Assembly (NCBI GenBank): GCA_903912435.1
Contig: CAIWHI010000562.1
Span: 1-12,807 of the forward strand
Direction: 5' to 3'
Length of the DNA stretch: 12,807 nucleotides
Origin: an uncultured Bacteroidota bacterium
GTDB taxonomy: Bacteria > Bacteroidota > Bacteroidia > Chitinophagales > Chitinophagaceae
Below the pieces are notes generated by a model. The model did not search any database and was not told the origin of the DNA. It saw only the letters and a program-made list of their open reading frames with translations. Position numbers and translations under genes: made by a program. This document shows positions 1-6,013 of this stretch, piece after piece. The number at the start of each line of letters is the position of its first letter. The first letter of the stretch is position 1.

Positions 1-107
1 GCAGGGTCATTAGCATAGAAAACCGAATGTGCAACTATAGCTTCAATGGCATTTGAATTTTTAAAACAGCATATTAACCACAAACAAAAAAATAACTTCC
101 TTAACAT
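1..107 (-). CDS. Secreted protein, N-terminal fragment cut by window edge
   Basis: An ATG at 107-105 opens a frame that runs without a stop to the left window edge (35 codons plus two bases). The peptide begins MLRKLFFCLWLICC and continues FKNSNAIEAIVAHSVFYAND. This is a positive start, a hydrophobic core and a plausible signal-peptidase cut after SNA near residue 20, so the product is probably exported. The sequence after the cut is compatible with the N-terminus of a Bacteroidota envelope protein, possibly of the GWxTD kind, but too little is present to name it. It follows the lipoprotein at 205-636 on the same strand after a 97-bp gap, so it could be a third gene of the same envelope cluster. 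The family is not established; that it is a real gene start is moderately likely. Confidence 0.55.
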   Translation of the reverse strand, partial: MLRKLFFCLWLICCFKNSNAIEAIVAHSVFYANDP

Positions 108-130
108 TTTAGAGACTTTTTTGCAAATTA

Positions 131-151
131 CTATAATCAGGATGATTATAG
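131..151. repeat. Perfect 9-bp inverted repeat with 3-nt loop
   Basis: CTATAATCA at 131-139 and TGATTATAG at 143-151 are exact reverse complements around the loop GGA. The element lies between the minus-strand lipoprotein gene ending at 205 and the minus-strand start codon at 107. It is not followed by a T-run in the minus direction, so it is a poor intrinsic terminator. An operator or leader hairpin for the gene starting at 107 is equally possible. The function is unknown. Confidence 0.4.
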
Positions 152-204
152 CCTGGCTACAAAATTTTAACCTTTTGCGATGGATTTAAATTAAGGTACT
201 TACA

Positions 205-636
205 TTAATATTTAGCCCTTACATGAAGTTTCAAAGTATATTGCTCATGGCCATATAGGGTGGAATTTACATTTAACATTATATTATGTAAGCCAGTATC
301 TGCTATAGATGTGGAAAAAATATGAAACATACAATTGGTATTCAACTTGAAATTAATTGTATCAGGTTTAGCAGTTGTTCCATTAGGTAAATTGGATAAA
401 TAACAACTAAAGTTGTAATTGGTAGGGTCGCCGGATATAAGTTCGAATTGCAAATAAATAAGGGATGAATCACCCTGACTTACATTTTCAGTTACAGCAG
501 TATCCTTAAGATTAAAGATATTGTTGACAATTATTTTGTACGTAGGTGACGACTTATCAATAGGTGTGTTCTTTACTTTGTAGCAACCTGCTATGAGGGT
601 GCTAAATATCAATATTGCTATTATTCTTATGTACAT
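205..636 (-). CDS. Small predicted lipoprotein
   Basis: The 143-residue product begins with a short positive/hydrophobic leader and a lipobox, LIAGC, with the lipidated cysteine at residue 18. It is therefore expected to be anchored in the outer or inner membrane and to face the periplasm or cell surface. The mature part (about 125 residues) is rich in Thr, Asn and Ser with alternating hydrophobic residues, and ends in a strand-like stretch (YTLKLHVRAKY). This fits a beta-sandwich, but no family is recognised. The ATG at 636 lies only 16 bp behind the stop of the outer-membrane protein gene at 653-1288, so the two are probably co-transcribed and may act together in the envelope. The substrate or partner cannot be told from the sequence. 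Confidence 0.8.
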   Translation of the reverse strand: MYIRIIAILIFSTLIAGCYKVKNTPIDKSSPTYKIIVNNIFNLKDTAVTENVSQGDSSLIYLQFELISGDPTNYNFSCYLSNLPNGTTAKPDTINFKLNTNCMFHIFSTSIADTGLHNIMLNVNSTLYGHEQYTLKLHVRAKY

Positions 637-652
637 AAGCTAGTTTTGATGG

Positions 653-1288
653 TTATTTAATTTTATAGTTTAAACCCAGATTGATAAGCCCCTTAAATCC
701 ATAGCCTACTTCAAAAAAACCTCCAAAAGTTCTCCCAAACCTCATTCCCAATGGAGATATAAACATATTGAAAGCCATTTTATTGTTTGCTACCTCCATA
801 TTATTACCCAATGATGTTTTCCCATTTACATAAGAATACTCGTAGTATGACTTGCTGTAGGTATCTATTTCATTGTCATAATTGATGCCTGCAGCTATGG
901 TGCCATAAATTCTTTGATACCCTTTAGGCGAGGTGGCATAGGTTACAGTTACTTCAGGTGCTATGGTATAGGTCAATCGCTTATAGGTACCCATCCACAT
1001 TGGTGCACCAAAAATTGGAGGGTCTGTTGACATGTTCCCCCAATTGCCTTCTTCATTTTGCACTTTTATGCACAACCCAAAAGCAATTTTGTTGCTGTAA
1101 AAATACCAGGAACTCAAGGTGTAGGCTCCAGAAGCTTTGGTGGCATCATTTTCATTTAACCGTTGGAATCCATTAGGAAACATCCAGCCATAGCCAAGGT
1201 TGAATTCAAATCGGTTCAGTTTATTCTCCGCATAGGAATTGGTTATTAATCCCAATAAGACCAATAACAAAAGTGGGTATTTTTTCAT
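653..1288 (-). CDS. Outer-membrane beta-barrel-like protein
   Basis: The 211-residue product starts MKKYPLLLLVLLGLITNSYA, a classic signal peptide with a cut after SYA at residue 20. The mature chain has many short alternating aromatic/hydrophobic strands (for example RFEFNLGYGW, YTIAPEVTVTYA, FFEVGYGF). It ends in an amphipathic strand, LINLGLNYKIK, as in small eight-stranded outer-membrane barrels of Bacteroidota; the usual terminal aromatic residue is missing. This is a fold-level assignment only, with no known transport or enzymatic role. It is the first gene of a minus-strand cluster (lipoprotein 16 bp behind, then a third secreted protein). The 230-bp spacer upstream is shared with the divergent YCII gene at 1519 and holds a -7-like box for this gene. 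Confidence 0.75.
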   Translation of the reverse strand: MKKYPLLLLVLLGLITNSYAENKLNRFEFNLGYGWMFPNGFQRLNENDATKASGAYTLSSWYFYSNKIAFGLCIKVQNEEGNWGNMSTDPPIFGAPMWMGTYKRLTYTIAPEVTVTYATSPKGYQRIYGTIAAGINYDNEIDTYSKSYYEYSYVNGKTSLGNNMEVANNKMAFNMFISPLGMRFGRTFGGFFEVGYGFKGLINLGLNYKIK

Positions 1289-1313
1289 TGGATAAATTCT
1301 TTAAACTACATAA

Positions 1314-1321
1314 CGAATTTA
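1314..1321 (-). promoter_or_regulatory. Possible -7 box for the outer-membrane protein operon
   Basis: Read on the minus strand the bases are TAAATTCG, one mismatch from the Bacteroidota -7 consensus TAnnTTTG. The box lies 25 bp upstream of the ATG at 1288. A TTG occurs 15 bp further upstream, shorter than the usual spacing, so the -33 element is doubtful. Confidence 0.3.
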
Positions 1322-1518
1322 CCACTTGTTTTGTTGCAACCACTAATTAAAATCATGTAAGATTATTTATTATTTTCAGGAATGTAAAACCCGGTTATAA
1401 GACCATTCAAACTATTTTTTATTTTACTGTCCATTTGCGAGAATTTGCATTGTCATTATGCCATACATTAATCATTATTAACAAAAGAAATTAAAATCTC
1501 CACTAAAACGAGAGCAAT

Positions 1519-1854
1519 ATGAAAGAGTATATTCTTATTTTCAGACATGAAGATGGCCACAAAGTGGCATCGCCTGAGCAAATACAAATATGGATGAAAC
1601 AAACCATGGACTGGATAGGTGGTATTGCCGCCCAAAACAAGTTTGTGGGAGGTAAAGGCTTGCCCTTTGATGAGTGCAGGGTAGTGCACCACAATAACCT
1701 AATAACCAATGGACCTTTTGGAGAAATTAAGGAAACCATTGGTGGCTATGTTATTATAAAAGCCGAAACTATTGATGAGGCTGCAGAAATGGCCAAGGGT
1801 TGTCCTGTGCTCCAGGGTGCGGGCAATACAGTAGAAGTGCGCAAAATTTCATAA
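1519..1854 (+). CDS. YCII/DGPF-family protein (sigma-factor-linked)
   Basis: This 111-residue single-domain protein belongs to the YCII-related family, a small alpha-beta ferredoxin-like barrel that usually forms dimers. Family landmarks are visible: the N-terminal strand EYILIFRHED, the segment GGIAAQNKFVGGKGL, and the signature around residues 64-82, where NGPF replaces the usual DGPF and is followed by GEIKETIGGYVIIKAE. DGPF-type YCII genes are known neighbours of ECF42 sigma factors, and here such a sigma gene begins 70 bp downstream on the same strand. The pair therefore looks like the standard ECF42 module. The biochemical role of the family is uncertain; it may be a regulator, sensor or target of the sigma factor. 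The first amino acids MKEYILIF match the expected start of the family. Confidence 0.88.
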   Translation: MKEYILIFRHEDGHKVASPEQIQIWMKQTMDWIGGIAAQNKFVGGKGLPFDECRVVHHNNLITNGPFGEIKETIGGYVIIKAETIDEAAEMAKGCPVLQGAGNTVEVRKIS

Positions 1855-1880
1855 ACAGATGACAATCACTCAATCATAGG

Positions 1881-1918
1881 TTGCCTTGACTTGTAGGTTT
1901 TCAAATAGTCAAGGCCAA
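1881..1918 (+). promoter_or_regulatory. Hairpin just upstream of the ECF42-like start codon
   Basis: GCCTTGACT (1883-1891) and AGTCAAGGC (1907-1915) are perfect complements around a 15-nt loop. With one bulged C the stem extends by two more pairs to 1881/1918. It lies in the 70-bp spacer between the YCII stop and the sigma-factor ATG at 1925 and ends six bases before that ATG. There is no T-run behind it, so it is not a typical terminator. In the mRNA it would cover the region where ribosomes load. Confidence 0.5.
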
Positions 1919-1924
1919 AATATT

Positions 1925-3169
1925 ATGCATCAGTCGGAATTATTACCCCATCTTTTTAGAACAGAGTACAGCCGCATAACGGCTGTACTCTGTAAAACTT
2001 TTGGGCTGGAAAATATTGAAATTGCAGAAGATATTGCCAGCGAAACCTTTTTGGCTGCACTGGAGGCATGGACCTATAAAGGCCTCCCCGAAAATCCTAT
2101 AGCATGGCTCCATGCTGTTGCGAAAAATAAAACCAGGAATTTCCTAATCCGCAATCAGACTTTTAAGAGTAAAGTATTACCCAATCTGCGTGCAACTATA
2201 CCAGCGCACATCAATTATGAGCCAGACTTATCTGACAGCAATATTAATGACAGTGTGCTGCAAATGATATTTGCTATTTGCCATCCTTCTATTCCCGCCG
2301 GGTCGCAAATTGGCCTGGCCTTGCGTGTGCTATGTGGATTTGGGATTGATGAAATAGCAAGTGCCTTAATCACAAATAAAGAGACTGTAAATAAGCGCCT
2401 ATATAGGGCAAAGGAGCTACTACGACGAGAGCAGGTGAAATTGGAAATACCCGATAAGGTAGTGATAGGCAAGCGATTGGAAAACGTATTACTTACTTTG
2501 TACCTGCTATTTAATGAGGGTTATTACTCCGAGACTCATGATTCAATAATAAGGGAAGATTTATGCGCAGAGGCAATGCGATTGGTATACCTGCTTACAT
2601 CAAATCCTATTACTGATTTGCCGCAAGTAAATGCCTTATTAGCTTTGATGTGCTTTCATGCATCCCGTCTTGAAGCCAGAAAAAGTAAGGGTGGAGAATT
2701 GATACTCTATGGGGAGCAAGACTCTTCATTGTGGAATCAGGAGTTGATAGGCCGAGGTGCATACTACCTTAACAAAGCCTCAGTCGGGACCGACATATCA
2801 AAATACCATCTTGAAGCAAGCATTGCCTGGTGGCATACAATTCCCTCTGATACTGGTAATAAATGGCAAAATATTCTGAATCTTTATCACCTCTTAATCC
2901 AAATCAATTATTCCCCAATAGCTGACCTGAACCGCATTTATGCTTATTCTAAAGTGCAAGGTAATAGGCCGGCAATAATTGAAGCTGAAAAACTGAAACT
3001 AACCAACAATCAATATTATTACGTGCTTTTGGGTGAGTTGTACACAGGGTATAATAATGAAAACGCAAGTGCCAATTATTTAAAAGCCTTAAATCTTGCA
3101 AAAACAATTGCTGACAAAAATTGTATCAGGGAGAAGATTTCAAAATTAGATGGGTTGATAAAGTTCTAA
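1925..3169 (+). CDS. ECF42-like RNA polymerase sigma factor with helical C-terminal extension
   Basis: The 414-residue protein has sigma region 2 at about residues 5-80 (AEDIASETFLAALEAW, then PIAWLHAVAKNKTRN) and region 4 at about 110-172. The region 4 helix-turn-helix is FGIDEIASALITNKETVNKR. A long extension follows. At about 183-285 lies a block containing LYLLFNEGYYS that matches the DUF6596 domain, and at about 290-400 lies an all-helical, TPR-like tail. This is the architecture of the ECF42 group, which works without an anti-sigma factor and is thought to be controlled through the C-terminal extension. The protein would direct RNA polymerase to a small regulon, probably including the YCII gene just upstream. 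The ATG at 1925 was chosen over a TTG at 1886 because sigma homology begins here and the TTG lies inside a hairpin. A perfect 14-bp inverted repeat lies inside the coding region. Confidence 0.92.
   Translation: MHQSELLPHLFRTEYSRITAVLCKTFGLENIEIAEDIASETFLAALEAWTYKGLPENPIAWLHAVAKNKTRNFLIRNQTFKSKVLPNLRATIPAHINYEPDLSDSNINDSVLQMIFAICHPSIPAGSQIGLALRVLCGFGIDEIASALITNKETVNKRLYRAKELLRREQVKLEIPDKVVIGKRLENVLLTLYLLFNEGYYSETHDSIIREDLCAEAMRLVYLLTSNPITDLPQVNALLALMCFHASRLEARKSKGGELILYGEQDSSLWNQELIGRGAYYLNKASVGTDISKYHLEASIAWWHTIPSDTGNKWQNILNLYHLLIQINYSPIADLNRIYAYSKVQGNRPAIIEAEKLKLTNNQYYYVLLGELYTGYNNENASANYLKALNLAKTIADKNCIREKISKLDGLIKF
1961..1993 (+). repeat. Perfect 14-bp inverted repeat inside the sigma-factor gene
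   Basis: ACAGAGTACAGCCG (1961-1974) and CGGCTGTACTCTGT (1980-1993) are exact reverse complements around the 5-nt loop CATAA, eight of the fourteen pairs being G-C. The repeat falls in codons 13-23 of the ECF42-like gene, 36 nt after its ATG, and encodes T-E-Y-S-R and T-A-V-L-C on its two arms. It would form a very stable mRNA hairpin early in the message. Confidence 0.85.
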
Positions 3170-3218
3170 TTAGTAGAAAATTAATCTATTTGTTTCCGTA
3201 TGAATAAGTTTATTTGGC

Positions 3219-3226
3219 TACTTTTA
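3219..3226 (+). promoter_or_regulatory. Possible -7 box for the second sigma-factor operon
   Basis: TACTTTTA differs from TAnnTTTG only at the last base and lies 22 bp before the ATG at 3249. It overlaps a small hairpin, GGCTA (3216-3220) and TAGCC (3225-3229). A TTTG at 3189-3192 is 26 bp upstream, longer than the usual spacing. Weak evidence; module B may instead be read through from the ECF42-like gene. Confidence 0.25.
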
Positions 3227-3248
3227 GCCGATTAAAAATGGGATTTTA

Positions 3249-4037
3249 ATGACTGCTGAAGAATTTAACCTTGAATTTGAAACAATTGCCCCTCCGTTAA
3301 AATCTTATCTATTAAGAATTACCGCTAGCGTGCACGATGCCGAGGATATTGTACATGATACCTATTTAAAGGCTGTAGATAAGTTGTATACCTTTAGGCA
3401 TGAATCGAGTATTAAAACATGGTTGTTTAGTATAGCTTCTAATATTGCCAAAGATAACCAGAGGGTAAAGAAAAGGTGGGTAGAATATGTTACTGATATA
3501 TGCAAGCAGGAAGCATTGGGCAATAAGCAGTTTTTTCAGGAAGCGATGCAAATTGCTACTACCTCGCCACATGGCGCATTTGAAATTAAGGAGCATATCG
3601 CATTTTGTTTTACCTGCATTTCCAAGTCATTGCCCTTGGAGCAGCAATTATGTCTTTACTTAAAGGAAGTTTATGAATTTAAGGTAGGGGAGATTGCAGT
3701 GATTCTTGATATCAGTGAGGCGATGGTGAAATATTACCTACATGTAGGCCGCACCAAAATGATTCAGGTTTTTGATGGCAGGTGTGCCCTGATAAATAAA
3801 ACCGGGGTATGCCACCAATGTTCAGAACTGAACGGGATTTTCAACCCTAAACAAAAATTCCAGGAAGAAATAATGAAAATTGAAATGGCTCGTGATGCTG
3901 AAATTGTAGATAAGGAACAGCTTTTTGACCTGCGAATGCAAATTTTACAATCCTTAGACCCATTTAATTCAGGTGCCTCAGCTTTTCAATTACATCACTT
4001 AGAACACAATAGAGTTGTTATGGAAAAATATGTGTAA
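3249..4037 (+). CDS. ECF sigma factor with Cys-rich C-terminal extension
   Basis: This 262-residue sigma-70 family protein has region 2 at about residues 10-78 (HDAEDIVHDTYLKAVDK and SSIKTWLFSIASNIAKDN). Region 4 is at about 112-172, with the helix-turn-helix FKVGEIAVILDISEAMVKYY. A typical ECF factor stops near 180; here about 85 more residues follow. They begin with CALINKTGVCHQCSELNG, a Cys-x-x-Cys pair at C188/C191 plus C179, and end in a charged helical tail. The C-x-x-C could bind metal or form a disulfide that senses redox state; that is inference. No anti-sigma factor is encoded next to it. The SRPBCC gene begins 50 bp downstream and a small barrel protein follows, so these three probably form one operon. 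It is clearly different from the ECF42-like factor upstream and not a duplicate of it. Confidence 0.9.
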   Translation: MTAEEFNLEFETIAPPLKSYLLRITASVHDAEDIVHDTYLKAVDKLYTFRHESSIKTWLFSIASNIAKDNQRVKKRWVEYVTDICKQEALGNKQFFQEAMQIATTSPHGAFEIKEHIAFCFTCISKSLPLEQQLCLYLKEVYEFKVGEIAVILDISEAMVKYYLHVGRTKMIQVFDGRCALINKTGVCHQCSELNGIFNPKQKFQEEIMKIEMARDAEIVDKEQLFDLRMQILQSLDPFNSGASAFQLHHLEHNRVVMEKYV

Positions 4038-4087
4038 ATAATTGCCTTTTTGCCTATCGTTTTTGTTCTCTCAATCGTCAGAATAGC

Positions 4088-4597
4088 ATGAAACGATTAT
4101 TAACCACAATAGCACTAATGGCATCAATTATGACACAAGCACAAAATGGTAAGGCAATTACCGAAAAGACAACTTTCAGCCGCACTACATCAGTGAGTAC
4201 CACCATGAAGGCTGACCCGGCAATTATTTGGAAATTACTGACCAATGCATCCGATTTTCCAAGATGGAATACTACTGTTATTTCGATTGATGGAAAAATC
4301 GCCACAGGCGAGAAAATAAAGCTAAAATCCACTTTGGCACCAAAGCGCACTTTCAAACTAAAAATTAAAGACATAGAACCTCAGAAAAGTCTTACATGGG
4401 GTGATGGGCAAGGAAATAGAGTTTACTCTCTTAAAATGGGTGATAATGGAAATACTGTATTCAATATGACAGAAAAAATTGGTGGTTTTATGTTTCCTTT
4501 GTATGCTAAACATATACCGTCATTTGACCAGTCATTTGAGCAATTCGCAGCTGACCTTAAGAAGGAAGCAGAATCAATTGAAGCTATTAAAAAGTAA
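4088..4597 (+). CDS. SRPBCC-family protein with signal peptide
   Basis: The 169-residue product has an N-terminal export signal (MKRLLTTIALMASIMTQAQ, likely cut after TQA at residue 18). An SRPBCC/polyketide-cyclase-like domain follows at about residues 30-160. Family hallmarks are the opening strand TTSVSTTMKADPAIIWKLLT, the segment DFPRWNTTVISIDG, and SLTWGDG before a C-terminal long helix (SFEQFAADLKKEAESIEA). The fold makes a deep hydrophobic cavity that binds lipids or other apolar ligands. Most family members are cytoplasmic; the leader suggests this one works in the periplasm or is membrane-bound. It sits 50 bp behind the ECF sigma gene and 30 bp before the next gene, so it is probably a member of that sigma operon and perhaps its target or ligand sensor. 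The ligand is unknown. Confidence 0.85.
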   Translation: MKRLLTTIALMASIMTQAQNGKAITEKTTFSRTTSVSTTMKADPAIIWKLLTNASDFPRWNTTVISIDGKIATGEKIKLKSTLAPKRTFKLKIKDIEPQKSLTWGDGQGNRVYSLKMGDNGNTVFNMTEKIGGFMFPLYAKHIPSFDQSFEQFAADLKKEAESIEAIKK

Positions 4598-4627
4598 ATC
4601 ATAACAATTTAAACACCCCCAACAAAA

Positions 4628-4945
4628 ATGAAAATTGCAAAAGTTACTTACACTACCCAGGCTGATTATGCCGAGCGGAATAAAGCTAATATACAATCAG
4701 TTATGAATGACCTGCAGCAGATGAATGTGCAAGGTCTTAATTATAATGCATGTGTTGGTCCGGATGGGAAATCATTTGTACACATGGCTTATTTCGAAAA
4801 TGATGAGGCTCAAAAAATCTTATTCGATCTTCCCAGTTTCAAAAGCTTCCAGGAGCAGTTGAAAAACAGTAATCCTGAAACCCCGCCAAAACCAGAAATG
4901 CTTACATTGGTGGGTTCGTCTACACCGATTTTCCCTGGTTCATAA
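4628..4945 (+). CDS. Small dimeric alpha-beta-barrel-like hypothetical protein
   Basis: The 105-residue protein starts with a strand (MKIAKVTYTT), then a helix (ERNKANIQSVMNDLQQMN), a strand pair (LNYNACVGPDGKSFVHMAYF) and a second helix (SFKSFQEQLKNS), ending with a short strand LTLVG. This order is typical of the dimeric alpha-beta barrel superfamily that includes antibiotic-biosynthesis-monooxygenase-like and YCII-like proteins. No catalytic motif is recognised. No signal peptide is present, so it should be cytoplasmic. It begins 30 bp after the SRPBCC gene and is followed by a terminator, so it is the last gene of the second sigma module. The YCII protein of the first module has the same general fold, which may point to a shared logic. 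Confidence 0.75.
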   Translation: MKIAKVTYTTQADYAERNKANIQSVMNDLQQMNVQGLNYNACVGPDGKSFVHMAYFENDEAQKILFDLPSFKSFQEQLKNSNPETPPKPEMLTLVGSSTPIFPGS

Positions 4946-4973
4946 ACAACAATCAAAGAATTGATTTTATTAA

Positions 4974-5019
4974 AAAAACCTGTCGTTATGTTGATTTATC
5001 CACATAGCGGTAGGTTTTT
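4974..5019 (+). terminator. Intrinsic terminator of the second sigma operon
   Basis: AAAAACCTGTCG (4974-4985) pairs with CGGTAGGTTTTT (5008-5019) over 12 positions, two of them G-T wobbles, around a 22-nt loop. The right arm runs into a T-rich stretch (TTTTTATTTTG). It starts 28 bp after the stop of the small barrel protein and separates that operon from the transketolase promoter. Confidence 0.65.
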
Positions 5020-5051
5020 ATTTTGTTCATTTCTTTACCAAATTAAACTGT

Positions 5052-5059
5052 TACTTTTG
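5052..5059 (+). promoter_or_regulatory. -7 box of the transketolase gene
   Basis: TACTTTTG matches the Bacteroidota -7 consensus TAnnTTTG exactly and lies 21 bp before the ATG at 5081, implying a short leader. No well-spaced -33 TTTG is seen; the nearest, at 5022-5025, is 26 bp away. Confidence 0.6.
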
Positions 5060-5080
5060 CACACAATTTCACGAAATTAC

Positions 5081-5923
5081 ATGGAGAATAACCAACTTAA
5101 GGAAATGGCCACACAGGTGCGCCGGGATATTGTGAGAATGGTGCATAAGGTTCAAAGTGGTCATCCAGGTGGCTCTTTGGGTTGCGCTGATTTTTTAACT
5201 GCACTTTATTTCAAAGTAATGAGCCGCAAAACCGGCTTTGATATGGATGGAATAGGGGAAGACATCTTCTTTTTGTCTAACGGGCATATTTCTCCGGTAT
5301 TTTATAGTGTTTTGGCCCGTTCGGGTTATTTTCCGGTTAGTGAGTTAAGTACCTTCCGTGTCATCAATACAAGGTTGCAGGGGCACCCGGCTACCCATGA
5401 GCATCTGCCAGGTGTAAGGATAGCTAGCGGGTCACTGGGTCAGGGAATGAGTGTTGCTGCCGGTGCGGCTTTGGCCAAGAAAATGAATAATGATAGCCAT
5501 ATTATTTATTCATTGCATGGTGATGGTGAATTGCAGGAAGGGCAGAATTGGGAAGCAATAATGTTTGCTGCCCATCACAAAATTGATAATCTTATTGCTA
5601 CAATAGATTATAACGGCCAGCAGATTGATGGTCCTACCAATCTGGTAATGAATCTGGGTTCTCTTAAAGATAAGTTTGAAGCCTTTGGTTGGTTGGTTAT
5701 GGAAATGAATGGCAATGATATGGATGCAGTAGTGGCAGGTATGGGAAAAGCCAAAAGCATGACAGGCAATGGCCAGCCAGTGTGCATCATAATGCATACA
5801 TCTATGGGCAAGGGTGTTAGCTTTATGGAAGGAACCCACGAGTGGCATGGTATTGCTCCTAATGATAAACAGTTGGAACAAGCGCTAAATGAGTTGCCTA
5901 AAACTATTTATGGAGATTACTAG
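5081..5923 (+). CDS. Transketolase, N-terminal (thiamine-diphosphate-binding) subunit
   Basis: The 280-residue protein is the first half of a split transketolase, the enzyme that moves two-carbon ketol units between sugar phosphates in the non-oxidative pentose phosphate pathway. Visible hallmarks are SGHPGGSLG (26-34), LSNGHISP (65-72), GSLGQGMSVAAGAA (117-130) and the diphosphate/Mg-binding signature GDGELQEG (147-154) with the paired DYNG (176-179). The protein ends near GISFMEG-type and HEWHG motifs, as N-terminal subunits do (usual length about 270-285). The ATG at 5081 is preferred over a TTG at 4961, whose 40-codon extension would cross a terminator and the -7 box. The C-terminal subunit, usually the next gene, is absent: the following gene is a lipoprotein. 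The partner must lie elsewhere if the enzyme is functional. Confidence 0.93.
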   Translation: MENNQLKEMATQVRRDIVRMVHKVQSGHPGGSLGCADFLTALYFKVMSRKTGFDMDGIGEDIFFLSNGHISPVFYSVLARSGYFPVSELSTFRVINTRLQGHPATHEHLPGVRIASGSLGQGMSVAAGAALAKKMNNDSHIIYSLHGDGELQEGQNWEAIMFAAHHKIDNLIATIDYNGQQIDGPTNLVMNLGSLKDKFEAFGWLVMEMNGNDMDAVVAGMGKAKSMTGNGQPVCIIMHTSMGKGVSFMEGTHEWHGIAPNDKQLEQALNELPKTIYGDY

Positions 5924-5954
5924 GTGATTCAGCGTTTTGTATTGCCTTAATTTG

Positions 5955-5962
5955 TAAATTTG
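5955..5962 (+). promoter_or_regulatory. -7 box of the lipocalin-like lipoprotein gene
   Basis: TAAATTTG is an exact match to TAnnTTTG, 51 bp before the ATG at 6014. A TTTG at 5936-5939 lies 15 bp upstream, a little short for a -33 element. Confidence 0.5.
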
Positions 5963-6013
5963 TTATGTAGCAGATTTGTGTGCTGGATTGAGCTCTAATT
6001 AATAGCAAAAATC

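Noticed and set aside
1886..1924. TTG-start extension of the ECF42-like sigma factor
   Set aside because: The added 13 residues have no family similarity, the TTG lies within a hairpin arm, and an ATG at 1925 starts where sigma homology starts.
3216..3229. GGCTA-CTTT-TAGCC hairpin before the second sigma gene
   Set aside because: As a terminator it is only 5 bp with no T-run; it is mentioned only as overlapping a weak -7-like box.
4961..5080. TTG-start extension of the transketolase subunit
   Set aside because: It crosses a terminator hairpin and the exact -7 box at 5052-5059 and adds residues not seen in the family.
5510..5881. 123-codon minus-strand frame rich in His and Cys
   Set aside because: It is opposite the transketolase subunit, with no start context or recognisable domain.
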